Assembly: GCA_027296625.1 (NCBI GenBank)
Contig: JAPUIX010000134.1
Location: 1 to 47,564, forward strand
Direction of reading: 5' to 3'
Length of the DNA: 47,564 bases
Source: Gammaproteobacteria bacterium
Lineage (GTDB): Bacteria > Pseudomonadota > Gammaproteobacteria > JAKEHO01
A program made the position numbers and the translations under genes. Position 1 is the stretch's first letter; the number at the start of each line of letters is the position of its first letter. The notes below the pieces were generated by a model, which saw only the letters and a program-made list of their open reading frames with translations, was not told the origin of the DNA and ran no database searches. Below, one piece after another: positions 1 through 9,662 of the stretch.

Positions 1-3
1 GCA

Positions 4-2445
4 CTAATGAGTTCTTATCACGTCGCCCTTTAGATCCGTCTCGGGCTCCTCCTGCTTGACGAGTTCGTCCGGTTCGTCACTGACGGACAACGCTTCTGGC
101 ATTCGCTGCAGTGCAATCTCGAGCACCTCATCAATCCAACGGACAGGACGAATTTCTAAATTGTGTTTAATATTCTTCGGTATTTCCACGAGTTCGCGCT
201 CATTTTCCTTCGGGATCAAGACCGTCGCAATGCCGCCGCGTAGTGCCGCCAGCAGTTTTTCCTTCAAACCACCAATGGGCAAAACTTCGCCGCGAAGCGT
301 GATCTCACCCGTCATTGCGACGCTCGAACGAACCGGGATCCCGGTCAGCGCAGAGACCAAGGCTGTGCACATCGCGACACCGGCACTGGGACCGTCCTTG
401 GGAATCGCCCCCTCCGGCACGTGGAAGTGGGCATCGTGCTTCTGGTAGAAATTGGGATCGATGCCCAGCGTGTCACTCCGGCTGCGCACAACAGTCATGG
501 CCGCCTTGATCGATTCCTGCATTACTTCGCCGAGTTGCCCCGTGTAGGTTTCCTTACCTTTCCCCGCAACGACGGCTGCTTCGATCGTGAGCAGCTCGCC
601 ACCAACCTCAGTCCAAGCCAGCCCCGTCGCCAGACCGATCCGATCTTCCTCTTCAGCCCGGCCGTAACGGAAGCGCTTAACACCGAGTAACTTCGCTAAA
701 TTCCGCGAACTCACTGCCGTGACCTTCTTCTCCGGCTTCAGCAACACCTGCTTAACAACTTTACGGCAGATCTTGGCGATCTCGCGTTCAAGGTTCCGCA
801 CCCCAGCTTCACGGGTGTAGTAGCGAACGATTTCCCGAATCGCACTTTCACTGATCGACAACTCACTCGATTTAAGACCATGGTTCTTGAGCTGCTTGGG
901 AACAAGATATTTCATGGCGATCTGGACCTTCTCGTCCTCGGTGTATCCCGATAGACGAATGACTTCCATACGATCGAGTAACGCTGGCGGAATGTTTAGA
1001 CTATTGCCTGTGGTAACAAACATGACCTCTGAGAGATCATAATCCACTTCCAGATAGTGATCGTTAAACGTGTTATTCTGCTCAGGATCAAGCACCTCAA
1101 GGAGTGCGGAAGCCGGATCACCGCGAAAGTCCATCGCCATCTTATCGACTTCATCGAGTAGAAACAGCGGATTTCTCGTGCCAATCTTTGCCATACTCTG
1201 AATGATCTTTCCGGGTAACGAACCGATATAAGTGCGACGGTGTCCCCGGATCTCCGCTTCATCACGGATTCCGCCCAAGGACATACGCACAAACTTACGG
1301 TTGGTTGCACGCGCGATCGACTTGCCTAGTGAAGTCTTACCAACACCTGGTGGTCCAACAAGGCACAATATCGGACCCTTAAGCTTTCTGACGCGTTGTT
1401 GTACAGCAAGATATTCAAGTATCCGTTCCTTCACCTTTTCAAGACCATAATGATCCTCATTAAGGATCGTCTCGGCCTTCGCAATATCGCGGCTGGTCTT
1501 CGTGCGCTTTTTCCACGGTACACTCAGTAGCCAGTCGATATAATTGCGCACAACAGTTGCCTCGGCAGACATGGGCGACATCAGTTTGAGTTTATTGAGC
1601 TCTGAGGTCGCTTTTTCCTTAGCTTCCTTGGGCATGCCGGCTTTCTCAATTTGCTTCGCGAGATCCTCAACCTCATTCGGAGTCTCTTCCATCTCGCCCA
1701 GCTCTTTCTGAATGGCCTTCATCTGCTCATTAAGAAAGTACTCCCGCTGACTCTTCTCCATCTGCTTCTTAACCCTGCCACGAATACGTTTCTCAACCTG
1801 GAGCAGGTCGATTTCCGACTCCATGAGGGCAAGCAGGCGTTCAATTCGTCCAGCAACATCAACGATCTCAAGAATTTTCTGCTTCTCTTCAATCTTTACG
1901 GACATATGCGCCGCAACGGTGTCTGCCAAACGGCTTGGATCGTCAATGCCAGCCAACGAAGAGATGATTTCAGGAGGGACCTTCTTGTTTAACTTGACAT
2001 ACTGGTCGAATTGACCTGTAACGGAACGAACCAGTGCTTCCAGTTCCAAGTCGTCCGCTGACGTGGATTCTAAGAGTTCGATCTGAGCGGAAAAGTAATC
2101 ATCCGTGCCAACAAACTGCAGAACACGAGCGCGGACAACACCCTCCACTAGAACCTTGATCGTGCCATCAGGCAATTTGAGGAGTTGGAGAATATTCGAC
2201 AGGGTGCCGACGGAATAGAGATCGTCCATGCTCGGCTCGTCTTGAGCGGCACTGAGCTGCGCCAGCAGTAAGACCTGCTTGTTGCCCCCCTCCTCCATGG
2301 CCCTTTCCAAGGCCTTAATGGATTTCTCCCGCCCTACAAAGAGCGGAATCACCATGTGCGGATAGACAACAACGTCCCTTAGCGGCAGAACAGGGGCCAC
2401 CTGAGCTTGTAGTTGCAAGTCTTTGGAAGACTGATCGTTTTCCAT
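4..2445 (-). CDS. lon: Lon ATP-dependent protease (LonA type)
   Basis: Cytosolic AAA+ serine protease that degrades misfolded and regulatory proteins. The 813 residues have the LonA layout: N-terminal substrate domain (about 1-210), coiled helical region, AAA+ module with Walker A GPPGVGKTS and Walker B LFLLDEVDK, and a C-terminal protease domain with Ser687 in DGPSAG and Lys730 in GLKEK as the catalytic dyad. Length is slightly above the usual 780-800 because of an acidic C-terminal tail. It is the last gene of tig-clpP-clpX-lon, but the 162-bp gap to clpX carries its own heat-shock-type promoter, so it is probably transcribed both with the operon and alone. The family assignment is certain. 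Confidence 0.98.
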   Translation of the reverse strand: MENDQSSKDLQLQAQVAPVLPLRDVVVYPHMVIPLFVGREKSIKALERAMEEGGNKQVLLLAQLSAAQDEPSMDDLYSVGTLSNILQLLKLPDGTIKVLVEGVVRARVLQFVGTDDYFSAQIELLESTSADDLELEALVRSVTGQFDQYVKLNKKVPPEIISSLAGIDDPSRLADTVAAHMSVKIEEKQKILEIVDVAGRIERLLALMESEIDLLQVEKRIRGRVKKQMEKSQREYFLNEQMKAIQKELGEMEETPNEVEDLAKQIEKAGMPKEAKEKATSELNKLKLMSPMSAEATVVRNYIDWLLSVPWKKRTKTSRDIAKAETILNEDHYGLEKVKERILEYLAVQQRVRKLKGPILCLVGPPGVGKTSLGKSIARATNRKFVRMSLGGIRDEAEIRGHRRTYIGSLPGKIIQSMAKIGTRNPLFLLDEVDKMAMDFRGDPASALLEVLDPEQNNTFNDHYLEVDYDLSEVMFVTTGNSLNIPPALLDRMEVIRLSGYTEDEKVQIAMKYLVPKQLKNHGLKSSELSISESAIREIVRYYTREAGVRNLEREIAKICRKVVKQVLLKPEKKVTAVSSRNLAKLLGVKRFRYGRAEEEDRIGLATGLAWTEVGGELLTIEAAVVAGKGKETYTGQLGEVMQESIKAAMTVVRSRSDTLGIDPNFYQKHDAHFHVPEGAIPKDGPSAGVAMCTALVSALTGIPVRSSVAMTGEITLRGEVLPIGGLKEKLLAALRGGIATVLIPKENERELVEIPKNIKHNLEIRPVRWIDEVLEIALQRMPEALSVSDEPDELVKQEEPETDLKGDVIRTH

Positions 2446-2492
2446 TCCGTATCCCTCTAATGAGATTGTGAGGTTAACATGCCACTCAGGCT

Positions 2493-2523
2493 ATATATGG
2501 GGGAAATAACAGGGCTTTTCAAG
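2493..2523 (-). promoter_or_regulatory. Sigma-32 type heat-shock promoter of lon
   Basis: Read on the minus strand, CTTGAAA (2517-2523) is followed after 14 nt by CCCCATATA (2494-2502). This matches the RpoH consensus CTTGAAA-N(13-15)-CCCCATnT. It lies about 50 bp before the lon ATG, which fits the known heat-shock control of lon in gammaproteobacteria. Function is inferred from the match and position. Confidence 0.8.
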
Positions 2524-2607
2524 TCTTTAGGCCACAAAAGCACACCGTAGGCGTGCCCATGGGTAGGCAGGCGCGCCACCGCCCCCCAAGGGGCCCAGCC
2601 CTCGAGC

Positions 2608-3888
2608 TTAGTCAGAGGCGACCTTCGGTATCTTCGATCCCTCATAGATCATCAGCGGCTTCGATTCCCCAAGGATGGCCGCCTCATCGACCACAACTTG
2701 GGTCATCCCCTTCAAGGAAGGCAGATCATACATCGTGTCTAACAATACGTTCTCAAGGATCGAACGCAGTCCCCGAGCGCCGGTCTTGCGTTCCATAGCC
2801 TTTCGAGCAACGGCACGCAGGGAATCTTCGCGGAATTCGATCTCGCAACCTTCCATTTCGAAGAGCCTGGAATATTGCTTGGTGATCGCATTTTTTGGTT
2901 CCACCAGGATCTGGACCAATTGGCTCTCTTCCAGCTCGTCAAGGCTGGCAACCACCGGCATGCGCCCCACAAATTCGGGGATCAATCCGTATTTGATCAG
3001 GTCCTCGGGTTCCACGCTACCCAAGATTTCATTCATGCTCTGCTTGTCGTTCTTGCTCTTGACCTCAGCCGAGAATCCAATCCCACCCTTCTCTGAACGC
3101 TCCCGAATGATCTTGTCGAGGCCGGCAAAGGCGCCACCGCAAACGAACAAGATGTTGCCCGTATTGACCTGCAGAAATTCTTGCTGGGGATGCTTGCGCC
3201 CCCCCTGCGGAGGTACCGACGCGATCGTTCCTTCAATGAGTTTGAGCAGGGCTTGCTGCACACCTTCGCCAGATACGTCGCGCGTGATCGAAGGATTGTC
3301 TGACTTGCGTGAAATCTTGTCGATCTCGTCAATATACACAATCCCGGTCTGGGCCTTTTCAACGTCATAATCACATTTTTGCAAGAGCTTTTGAATAATG
3401 TTCTCAACATCCTCGCCCACATATCCCGCTTCCGTGAGTGTGGTCGCGTCGGCGATTGTAAATGGGACATTTAAGAAGCGTGCAAGAGTCTCAGCAAGCA
3501 AGGTCTTTCCAACACCTGTTGGACCAATTAGCAGCACATTACTTTTTGAAAGTTCTACATCGGATTTCTTTGTGCCTTTCTCTAACCGCTTGTAATGGTT
3601 ATATACCGCGACCGACAGGATCTTCTTGGCCTGTTCCTGACCAATGACATATTCATCTAGGATTTTTTTGATCTCATGGGGCGTAGGTAAGATACTTCCC
3701 GCACCACTGGAAGTTTTTTCCTGGATCTCCTCACGCACGATATCATTACAAAGTTCAACGCACTCGTCGCAGATAAATACAGAAGGACCTGCAATGAGTT
3801 TACGAACTTCGTGCTGACTCTTACCGCAAAAAGAACAATAGAGGAGCCGATCGCCGTCTCCACCCTTGCTGTGCTTGTTATCAGTCAT
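2608..3888 (-). CDS. clpX: ClpX, ATPase subunit of ClpXP protease
   Basis: AAA+ unfoldase that recognises substrates, unfolds them and feeds them into ClpP. The 426 residues open with the ClpX zinc-binding domain (paired CxxC motifs, CSFC and CDEC). The AAA+ core follows with Walker A GPTGVGKT, the pore-loop GYVG, Walker B VYIDEIDK and the RKH loop (GGRKHPQQ). Length is normal for the family. It lies 70 bp downstream of clpP on the same strand, so the two protease subunits are probably co-transcribed. Nothing is unusual in the sequence. Confidence 0.98.
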   Translation of the reverse strand: MTDNKHSKGGDGDRLLYCSFCGKSQHEVRKLIAGPSVFICDECVELCNDIVREEIQEKTSSGAGSILPTPHEIKKILDEYVIGQEQAKKILSVAVYNHYKRLEKGTKKSDVELSKSNVLLIGPTGVGKTLLAETLARFLNVPFTIADATTLTEAGYVGEDVENIIQKLLQKCDYDVEKAQTGIVYIDEIDKISRKSDNPSITRDVSGEGVQQALLKLIEGTIASVPPQGGRKHPQQEFLQVNTGNILFVCGGAFAGLDKIIRERSEKGGIGFSAEVKSKNDKQSMNEILGSVEPEDLIKYGLIPEFVGRMPVVASLDELEESQLVQILVEPKNAITKQYSRLFEMEGCEIEFREDSLRAVARKAMERKTGARGLRSILENVLLDTMYDLPSLKGMTQVVVDEAAILGESKPLMIYEGSKIPKVASD

Positions 3889-3958
3889 AAAGCACCTTTG
3901 CGCCTACCCGTGCATCCGTAACGTATTAATATCAAACATAACGTAATCTAGGTGTAAT

Positions 3959-4618
3959 TCAACTGCGATTCCTCCACGATTCAGCTGTTGTGTCCCTTTG
4001 TGAGAGCACCGCATCAACGAGCCCATAGTCCCTGGCTTCTTCAGCACCCATAAAATTGTCGCGCTCAGTATCAGCCTCAATCGCCTTAAGCGGCTGTCCC
4101 GTATGCTTTGACAGGATATGGTTCAGCCGTTCACGCACCTTAAGTATCTCCCGCGCGTGAATGTCAACGTCCGTTGCCTGGCCTTGAAATCCCCCCAGCG
4201 GCTGGTGAATCATAATCCGCGAATGCGGCAGACAGAAGCGCTTGCGCTTAGCTCCACCTGCCAACAATAGCGCACCCATACTAGCAGCCTGACCGACGCA
4301 CATCGTACTCACATCGGGCTTAATAAATTGCATGGTGTCATATATTGCAAGTCCCGCAGAGACAGGCCCGCCAGGCGAATTAATGTATAAGTGGATATCC
4401 TTATCAGGATTCTCAGACTCCAGGAACAAAAGCTGTGCCACGACTAGATTCGCCACATTGTCCTCGACCGCACCAACGATAAAAACCACGCGCTCCTTTA
4501 AGAGCCGCGAATAAATATCATAGGCACGTTCACCTCTGGCCGTCTGCTCAACCACCATTGGCACGAGATTCAATGCCTTGATTTCTCCAGGAGAATTGGT
4601 ATTTGGGTTATCTGCCAC
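3959..4618 (-). CDS. clpP: ClpP proteolytic subunit
   Basis: Serine peptidase that forms the double-heptamer chamber of ClpXP or ClpAP. The 219 residues carry the catalytic Ser in [11 protein letters not shown], the His in [11 protein letters not shown] and the Asp in the TERDNFM segment. The short N-terminal extension ahead of the [10 protein letters not shown] segment is probably the self-cleaved propeptide seen in this family. It begins 14 bp after the trigger factor stop codon, the usual tig-clpP-clpX order. Assignment is certain. Confidence 0.98.
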   Translation of the reverse strand: MADNPNTNSPGEIKALNLVPMVVEQTARGERAYDIYSRLLKERVVFIVGAVEDNVANLVVAQLLFLESENPDKDIHLYINSPGGPVSAGLAIYDTMQFIKPDVSTMCVGQAASMGALLLAGGAKRKRFCLPHSRIMIHQPLGGFQGQATDVDIHAREILKVRERLNHILSKHTGQPLKAIEADTERDNFMGAEEARDYGLVDAVLSQRDTTAESWRNRS

Positions 4619-4632
4619 TCGCCACGTCTCCG

Positions 4633-5952
4633 CTATCCAACATCAGTCTGCCCTTTATTCATCAAGGCGTCAAACGCGGTCTCGACCTCATTAACCTGGG
4701 CGCGATCCAAGATCCAATTGACGACCTCCTCTTCAAGGACAGCGGATTCCACTTCCATCAACCGGGTTCGATCACTGTAGTACCAGTTAATCACCACAGA
4801 CGGGTCCGCATAGCTCGCGGCAATCCCTTCGACCGCGGCGCGCACCCTCCCCGCGTCAGGCTTCAGATTGTTGTTTTGGATGATCTCTCCCAGTATCAAC
4901 TTCAACGCCACACGTCTTTGCGCCTGCTCAGTAAACATGGCAGGCTGCAAATTCTCATAACTTTCGTTACTAGCCCCCTGTTGCTTCATCGCATTCTGCA
5001 TCTCAATTAAAAGACTCTGTGCCTCAGAGTCCACAAGTGCTTTTGGCAAATCAATGGGATTAGCTGCAAACAATGCATCCATAATCTCATGTTTAACCCT
5101 GTTCTTAATTGTTTGATCGGCCTCCCGCTCCATGTTCTTACGAACTTCCTCCCTGAACTTTTCCAGTCCGCCCTCAGCGACCCCAAACGCATTAAATAAT
5201 GATTCGTCAACTTCCGGGAGTATCGGCTCAGATACTTGGTGGACCTTGACCTTAAACTGTGCGGGTTTGCCCGCTACATCCTTGTTGCGATAGTCATCAG
5301 GTAATTTCAAACCTAAGGTCAACTCATCAGACGCACTAGCTCCCACAAGCCCTTCTTCAAAATCTTTCAACGCACGCATTGAACCCAATTCAATTTCAAA
5401 ACCGTTTGCTTCGCTACCCTCGAAGATCCTCCCGTTAACCGTTCCCGTAAAATCGATTTTCAAAACGTCACCGAGCTGCGCGGGGCGGTCTACCTTCTCC
5501 AACTTCCGTTGCTGCTTGCGAAGTACCTCGACCATATTGTCGACGTCTTCATCTGCCACGGCGCAGACGGGCTTCACGAATTTGATCTTTTCTACAGCGC
5601 CAACCTTGAACTCCGGATAAATTTCGAACGTCGCTGTATACGACAGCCCCGTACCCGGATCATCATTGAGCGGGTCAATGGTCGGGTGACCAGCAGGCCT
5701 CAGCTTGTGCTGGGTCACCGCTTCGCGAAAACTCGATTGAACAACCTCTCCGACCACCTCGCGACGAACTTGCGGTCCATATCGCTTCCGGACGAGGCCT
5801 ATGGGCACTTTGCCCGGACGAAATCCATCCAACCGCGTCTTACGGGATAGATTGCGTAAGCGAGTCTGTACTTCATGCTCAATGCGCTCTGGCGGTACTT
5901 CGACTTTCATGCGTCGTTCGAGTGGACCGGTAGTTTCAACTGAAACTTGCAT
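4633..5952 (-). CDS. tig: Trigger factor, ribosome-bound chaperone
   Basis: Chaperone and peptidyl-prolyl isomerase that binds the ribosome exit tunnel and shelters nascent chains. The 439 residues show the N-terminal ribosome-binding signature GFRPGKVP (about 43-50), a central FKBP-like PPIase domain (about 150-245, starting near the [11 protein letters not shown] segment) and the C-terminal helical chaperone arms. The start at [11 protein letters not shown] is the normal family start. It is the first protein gene of the quality-control operon and lies about 90 bp downstream of tRNA-Leu on the same strand. Confidence 0.97.
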   Translation of the reverse strand: MQVSVETTGPLERRMKVEVPPERIEHEVQTRLRNLSRKTRLDGFRPGKVPIGLVRKRYGPQVRREVVGEVVQSSFREAVTQHKLRPAGHPTIDPLNDDPGTGLSYTATFEIYPEFKVGAVEKIKFVKPVCAVADEDVDNMVEVLRKQQRKLEKVDRPAQLGDVLKIDFTGTVNGRIFEGSEANGFEIELGSMRALKDFEEGLVGASASDELTLGLKLPDDYRNKDVAGKPAQFKVKVHQVSEPILPEVDESLFNAFGVAEGGLEKFREEVRKNMEREADQTIKNRVKHEIMDALFAANPIDLPKALVDSEAQSLLIEMQNAMKQQGASNESYENLQPAMFTEQAQRRVALKLILGEIIQNNNLKPDAGRVRAAVEGIAASYADPSVVINWYYSDRTRLMEVESAVLEEEVVNWILDRAQVNEVETAFDALMNKGQTDVG

Positions 5953-6041
5953 TGGTGCGTACTGTTAACCCGATTCTAGCGAGAAGCAAGGCTATGGTAG
6001 CAAAACCCTGTTCCGGCTTGTTGCGCAACATAGCGGCCTAT

Positions 6042-6128
<87 letters not shown>

Positions 6129-6286
6129 TTCCCCCAAGTCACTCTTCTGCCAGGTAACCGCCCAAATTCGGGCCGAGCTGCAGAGATGAGTGGAGACAAT
6201 CGACACAAGAGACCTTCCCGGGGACCCGTCAGGCCATACGCGTTGCGCCCCGCCGGCTGTCGGGTCGCAGAGCGTTGGCTGGCCAC

Positions 6287-6314
6287 ATTATATGTGCCGT
6301 GCCAGGCATTGTAA
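6287..6314 (-). promoter_or_regulatory. Probable sigma-70 promoter for tRNA-Leu/tig operon
   Basis: On the minus strand, TTACAA (6309-6314) and a consensus TATAAT (6287-6292) are separated by 16 nt. This would start a transcript about 155 nt before tRNA-Leu. The -10 box is perfect and the -35 box is only partial. Confidence 0.5.
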
Positions 6315-6481
6315 CCCCTCTCCCAATGACCCCTTAGGCCCCCGCGGCGGCCACCGTGACACCCCGCTGGCGCCTCTCGCGCTGCCCTATCATCCCATGA
6401 CCCTATGGTTTCTACTTCTGAAAATAGTCAGCTTCCCATGATGTTGCAAGCATTAATTCGTCCTCACCATTAAGACATACA

Positions 6482-6502
6482 CTTGCTATACTGTATGGCA
6501 AG
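6482..6502. promoter_or_regulatory. Imperfect 21-bp dyad overlapping a TATACT box
   Basis: CTTGC and GCAAG arms flank TATACTGTATG. The 21-bp segment matches its own reverse complement except at three positions. It lies 31 bp before the glutaredoxin-like gene and overlaps a possible -10 element (TATACT, 6487-6492), so it could be a repressor operator. No known operator is claimed. Confidence 0.3.
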
Positions 6503-6532
6503 CACTTTTGTAACCATAAGGCAACCAGCGGC

Positions 6533-7054
6533 ATGAGATTGGTCACCACCGTGATTCTTTCAACGCTGTATCTATTTGCAGCGTCTAAGCTCAGCGCCGT
6601 TAAGGTCTATGAGTGTGTGGATGAAGAGGGTACCCATTCCTTCCGCGATTACTGCCCGCCAGGTAGCACACCCGTCGGCGAGAAAAAGCTATCAACAGGC
6701 CAACATCCGGCGGGCCAGGACGGCGGTACAAGGTCGTCGGTCGACGAACTCGCAGAGAAGTACCCGATCACGCTTTATGGGATCCCTGAATGCGACGCCT
6801 GTGACCTCGTCAGAAACTTCCTTAATCAGAGGGAGATCCCGTTTACCGAGAAAAACGTGGCCGATGACGTTGATGTGCAGCTTGAGCTAGAAGAAAAGAT
6901 TGGTTCTCTTTCAGTGCCTGCCATCACCATCGGCGAAGACAAGGTATTGATGGGCTATCACCCGACAAGGCTTAAGGAGGAGTTCGACGCGATCGGATAT
7001 CCCGATGCCACGGCAGCCGGGAACTCTACCAAAAACACAAGCGAGGCGGAGTAG
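6533..7054 (+). CDS. Exported DUF4124-glutaredoxin fusion protein
   Basis: A 173-residue protein with an N-terminal hydrophobic export signal (about 1-22), a DUF4124-like beta segment (VYECVDEEGTHSF, about 25-48) and a glutaredoxin-type domain (about 78-155). The redox motif is PECDAC (two cysteines spaced CxxC), and a cis-proline region SVPAITIG follows. It resembles proteins annotated as glutaredoxin family with DUF4124. It probably acts as a thiol-disulfide protein outside the cytosol; the redox partner is unknown. The ATG at 6533 has only a distant AAGG upstream, so the start is supported mainly by the signal sequence. It converges with the PilZ gene that follows. Confidence 0.75.
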   Translation: MRLVTTVILSTLYLFAASKLSAVKVYECVDEEGTHSFRDYCPPGSTPVGEKKLSTGQHPAGQDGGTRSSVDELAEKYPITLYGIPECDACDLVRNFLNQREIPFTEKNVADDVDVQLELEEKIGSLSVPAITIGEDKVLMGYHPTRLKEEFDAIGYPDATAAGNSTKNTSEAE

Positions 7055-7186
7055 CGCTAAGATCCGATCACCTTTCGCCCAGGTGCGTTTTGAGGGAGAT
7101 GCTTGAGGGTACCGAGTCCCAGCTAATTTAAGGCATACGATTAAAGGGTGTGTCCCGCACGACCCCACCCGATGATCCAAGCAACC

Positions 7187-7627
7187 CTATGCGGGTTCCA
7201 TGGACTCTTCGATAAAGCGCCTGAGGACGTTGGCACTGTCCCCGTCAAATTTGGTGAACTTCATCCCGAAGGCGATGCTACCCGGGACGACGGCAATGTA
7301 CATCAATCTGCAATGGGCCTTGACCTCCACTTCTCCTTTCTTCAGTGCCACGCTCAGCCGGATATCCACCTCTGGTGCATCCTCCGGTTTAATGAATGCT
7401 CCACTCGGATGGATGAGCTTCGCTGCTTTCCGGTCACAGCGTACCTGTAATCCATCCGGCGAGATGTCATGGACCACCGCATCGACCAGATCACCATTTG
7501 ATGTACGGACCTCGACACGGCGTTTCACAATGAGTCTCGGAAATCGCCTTCTTTCTTCAAAGACCTTCTGGTGCCAGGCACCCGATACCTGGGATTTGAC
7601 CTGTCCTTTGCTATTATCCGTCGACAT
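7187..7627 (-). CDS. PilZ domain protein
   Basis: Small (146 aa) cytosolic protein made of essentially one PilZ domain, which binds c-di-GMP in known members. The two signature motifs are present: RRRFPR near residue 27 (RxxxR) and HDISPDG near residue 59 (DxSxxG). The N-terminus MSTDNSK closely resembles that of the PilZ protein at 39127, so the two are paralogues. There is no output domain, so it is likely a c-di-GMP adaptor acting by protein contact. The partner is unknown. Confidence 0.85.
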   Translation of the reverse strand: MSTDNSKGQVKSQVSGAWHQKVFEERRRFPRLIVKRRVEVRTSNGDLVDAVVHDISPDGLQVRCDRKAAKLIHPSGAFIKPEDAPEVDIRLSVALKKGEVEVKAHCRLMYIAVVPGSIAFGMKFTKFDGDSANVLRRFIEESMEPA

Positions 7628-7655
7628 AGGTGTGAACGCCGGTGCTTTGTAAGGT

Positions 7656-7736
7656 TTTTGCGGAAATCGATGGCTTAATAACTAAAACGAATACACATGC
7701 CCCTGTGTTCACCATTTTCAGATGATTTCCGCAAAA
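7656..7736. repeat. 81-bp element with perfect 13-bp terminal inverted repeats
   Basis: The left arm TTTTGCGGAAATC (7656-7668) is exactly complementary to GATTTCCGCAAAA (7724-7736), with 55 bp between. A smaller nested dyad, ACACA (7693-7697) and TGTGT (7704-7708), sits inside. It lies upstream of the PilZ gene at 7187-7627. It could be a MITE-like remnant, a structured RNA or a pair of operator sites; no second copy was seen in the window. Confidence 0.6.
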
Positions 7737-7809
7737 TAGTGATCAATTGCTCTGGTTCAGTATAGAAGCTCCTTGAACGTTGTGCGCCCTGTTATTCGCA
7801 ATTCTTTTT

Positions 7810-8394
7810 TCACCGCAAGGGGGACGTATCCTGTGCCGACGCAGATAGGGAAATCGTGCCTTGCATGCTTTTCGAAAGACACTCGAGTGAACGAACTAAG
7901 CGTGTATTTGTCTTTGCCCGAGTCATATCTGGATCGGGGACGGCGTTGACTGCACCAAGCTGATCAATATATGACCGAGGTAGCGCATGATCGCGTGCAC
8001 CATATACAACAAAGGCTTTGTACCAAGTAAACGGCTTTAGTGAGTCATCGATAAACTGTGGATCCGCGAGATACGTAAAGGCGGTTTGCTCTTCCCCTTC
8101 AATTGTCACTGTAACATTCGCCTTATGATAGCCATTACCCAAACCCTCAACGGTATCGAGCTGCACCTTGTCACGTGCCCTGATTTCATAGACTACACCG
8201 ATAACACGGTCAGATTTCACGCCCGTGTAGTAGGCATTACATTTCCCAGAACTATCCTTGAGGCCCCTTTTATGAAAGCGCAACACAAATTCAGGCAGCT
8301 CTGATACACCCAACGAACGAAACGATAAAACCCGCTGACGAAAGCGTCCACGGTGCATGTTAGACCCATAGGCAAAATATTTGAGATGTGACAC
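7810..8394 (-). CDS. Gamma-glutamylcyclotransferase-like protein
   Basis: About 194 aa of the GGCT/AIG2 fold, a family that releases 5-oxoproline from gamma-glutamyl compounds. The substrate-binding YFAYGSNM motif is near the N-terminus, and a conserved acidic residue in TVEGLGNGY is the likely catalytic glutamate. I chose the GTG start at 8392-8394 because GAGG lies 7 nt upstream and YFAYGSN normally lies close to the N-terminus. The frame also continues to a TTG at 8458-8460 behind GGAGG, so a 22-residue longer form cannot be excluded. The substrate is not predictable. Confidence 0.75.
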   Translation of the reverse strand: MSHLKYFAYGSNMHRGRFRQRVLSFRSLGVSELPEFVLRFHKRGLKDSSGKCNAYYTGVKSDRVIGVVYEIRARDKVQLDTVEGLGNGYHKANVTVTIEGEEQTAFTYLADPQFIDDSLKPFTWYKAFVVYGARDHALPRSYIDQLGAVNAVPDPDMTRAKTNTRLVRSLECLSKSMQGTISLSASAQDTSPLR

Positions 8395-8507
8395 AGTTAT
8401 GCCTCGCGCGCAACTACACCGGCATGGCAGGCACGAGTCCTGGGGAAGAATAAACAGCAAATTCCTCCACAGGAGATAGCGTTCGGCTGCAAAGGGAAAC
8501 CAACCCC

Positions 8508-9635
8508 TTAATCCGTGTACAAGGGCGGCTCACCCAAGTGCAAGAACCAACGATCCATTACGACGTGACGGGTGAACCAATGAGTCGCTAGCAGCTTCTG
8601 CGCAAGGGATCTTTTTAGCCAGTCGGGCAGCTTTGCCGAGATGCTTGGGTCCGCCTCCCGTTCACCGAAGCGTTGCCTGAGGCGCGCCAGGTAGCCCGCG
8701 AGTTGCTCACGCCGATAATCCCCCTGGGCTGCCCGGATCACGTCCGCCGCCATCATCCCCGACTCCACGGCAGGCCGAATACCCTCACCGCTCTGTGGAT
8801 AAGCCAATCCCGCTGCATCACCAACCAGGAACGCGCCATCAACAAACTCCTGCCGGGCGGCGTGCTGATACAACAGATAGGCATGGCCGTTAAACTTATG
8901 GTTTACGTCATGGGGCAGCTTGTCCTGCTCTTGCAAGAATGCACAAAATTCCTCCACGTGTTCTGAGAGTTTATGATTGTCCTCTCGGCCGAGTCCGACA
9001 TTCAAATAGTCCTGTTTCCGAAACACCCAGCCATATCCTCCGAGGTCTTCACAAAAAAACAATTCGGGCACCTCTGGTTTGACGTTACAGGCCGCGCTTT
9101 CTTCCGGCCTCAGCTTGAATTCAATCTCTTGGGCGGCCACCACCATCTCGCTTCGTCCAAGTTTGGCACCTATGGCCCGGGCCACTGGGCAAAAGTGTCC
9201 TCCAGCGCCCACTACGAGCGGCGTTTCAATCTGCTCGTTGACGATCCATGTATCACCGTTACGTACCATGCCCTTAAAGGGCTCTCCTAAACGCAACGTG
9301 GCGCCCGAACGTTCCAGAAGGTAGTGATCGAACTCGTACCGGCGGATGCCATAACTGACTGGTTGCCCTGAATAGAATGTTTCAACCTGCTTACCCCCCA
9401 TACAGCTGATCCGAAATCCATGGATCGGCTGAAACACCCGGCCTTGTCGATAATCCTCCATATCAAGCTGTAACACATCGATGACCGCCGGCGTGACCCA
9501 GCCAGCGCAAACCTTATCACGGGGAAACGTTTTCTTATCCATGACGATTACGTCTAGCCCAGACCCCCTTAATGCCCAGGCCAATGACGATCCCGCGGGA
9601 CCCCCACCGACGATCAATACATCACATCGATCCAT
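8508..9635 (-). CDS. FAD-dependent oxidoreductase, geranylgeranyl reductase-like
   Basis: A 375-residue flavoprotein of the geranylgeranyl reductase/PHBH superfamily. It shows the N-terminal dinucleotide-binding GGGPAG loop (about 10-15), the DKVCAGW motif characteristic of geranylgeranyl-reductase-like enzymes, and the second FAD motif LVGDAAGLAYPQSGEGI (about 272-288). These enzymes reduce isolated C=C bonds in lipids or prenyl chains, or act as hydroxylases. It starts 27 bp after the CFA-type methyltransferase on the same strand, so the two probably form an operon acting on acyl chains. The exact substrate is inferred, not shown. Confidence 0.8.
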   Translation of the reverse strand: MDRCDVLIVGGGPAGSSLAWALRGSGLDVIVMDKKTFPRDKVCAGWVTPAVIDVLQLDMEDYRQGRVFQPIHGFRISCMGGKQVETFYSGQPVSYGIRRYEFDHYLLERSGATLRLGEPFKGMVRNGDTWIVNEQIETPLVVGAGGHFCPVARAIGAKLGRSEMVVAAQEIEFKLRPEESAACNVKPEVPELFFCEDLGGYGWVFRKQDYLNVGLGREDNHKLSEHVEEFCAFLQEQDKLPHDVNHKFNGHAYLLYQHAARQEFVDGAFLVGDAAGLAYPQSGEGIRPAVESGMMAADVIRAAQGDYRREQLAGYLARLRQRFGEREADPSISAKLPDWLKRSLAQKLLATHWFTRHVVMDRWFLHLGEPPLYTD

Positions 9636-9662
9636 TCTCTCACGACGCTCCGAACGACACCC

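Noticed and set aside
2581-2596. CCCC/GGGG palindrome between clpX and lon, possible terminator
   Set aside because: There is no U-tract on either strand and the stem is short; the heat-shock promoter of lon explains the gap better.
2675-3370. Long plus-strand ORF (231 codons) antisense to clpX
   Set aside because: It lies entirely inside clpX, which has all functional motifs. It has no signal, domain or ribosome binding site and is a shadow of the real gene.
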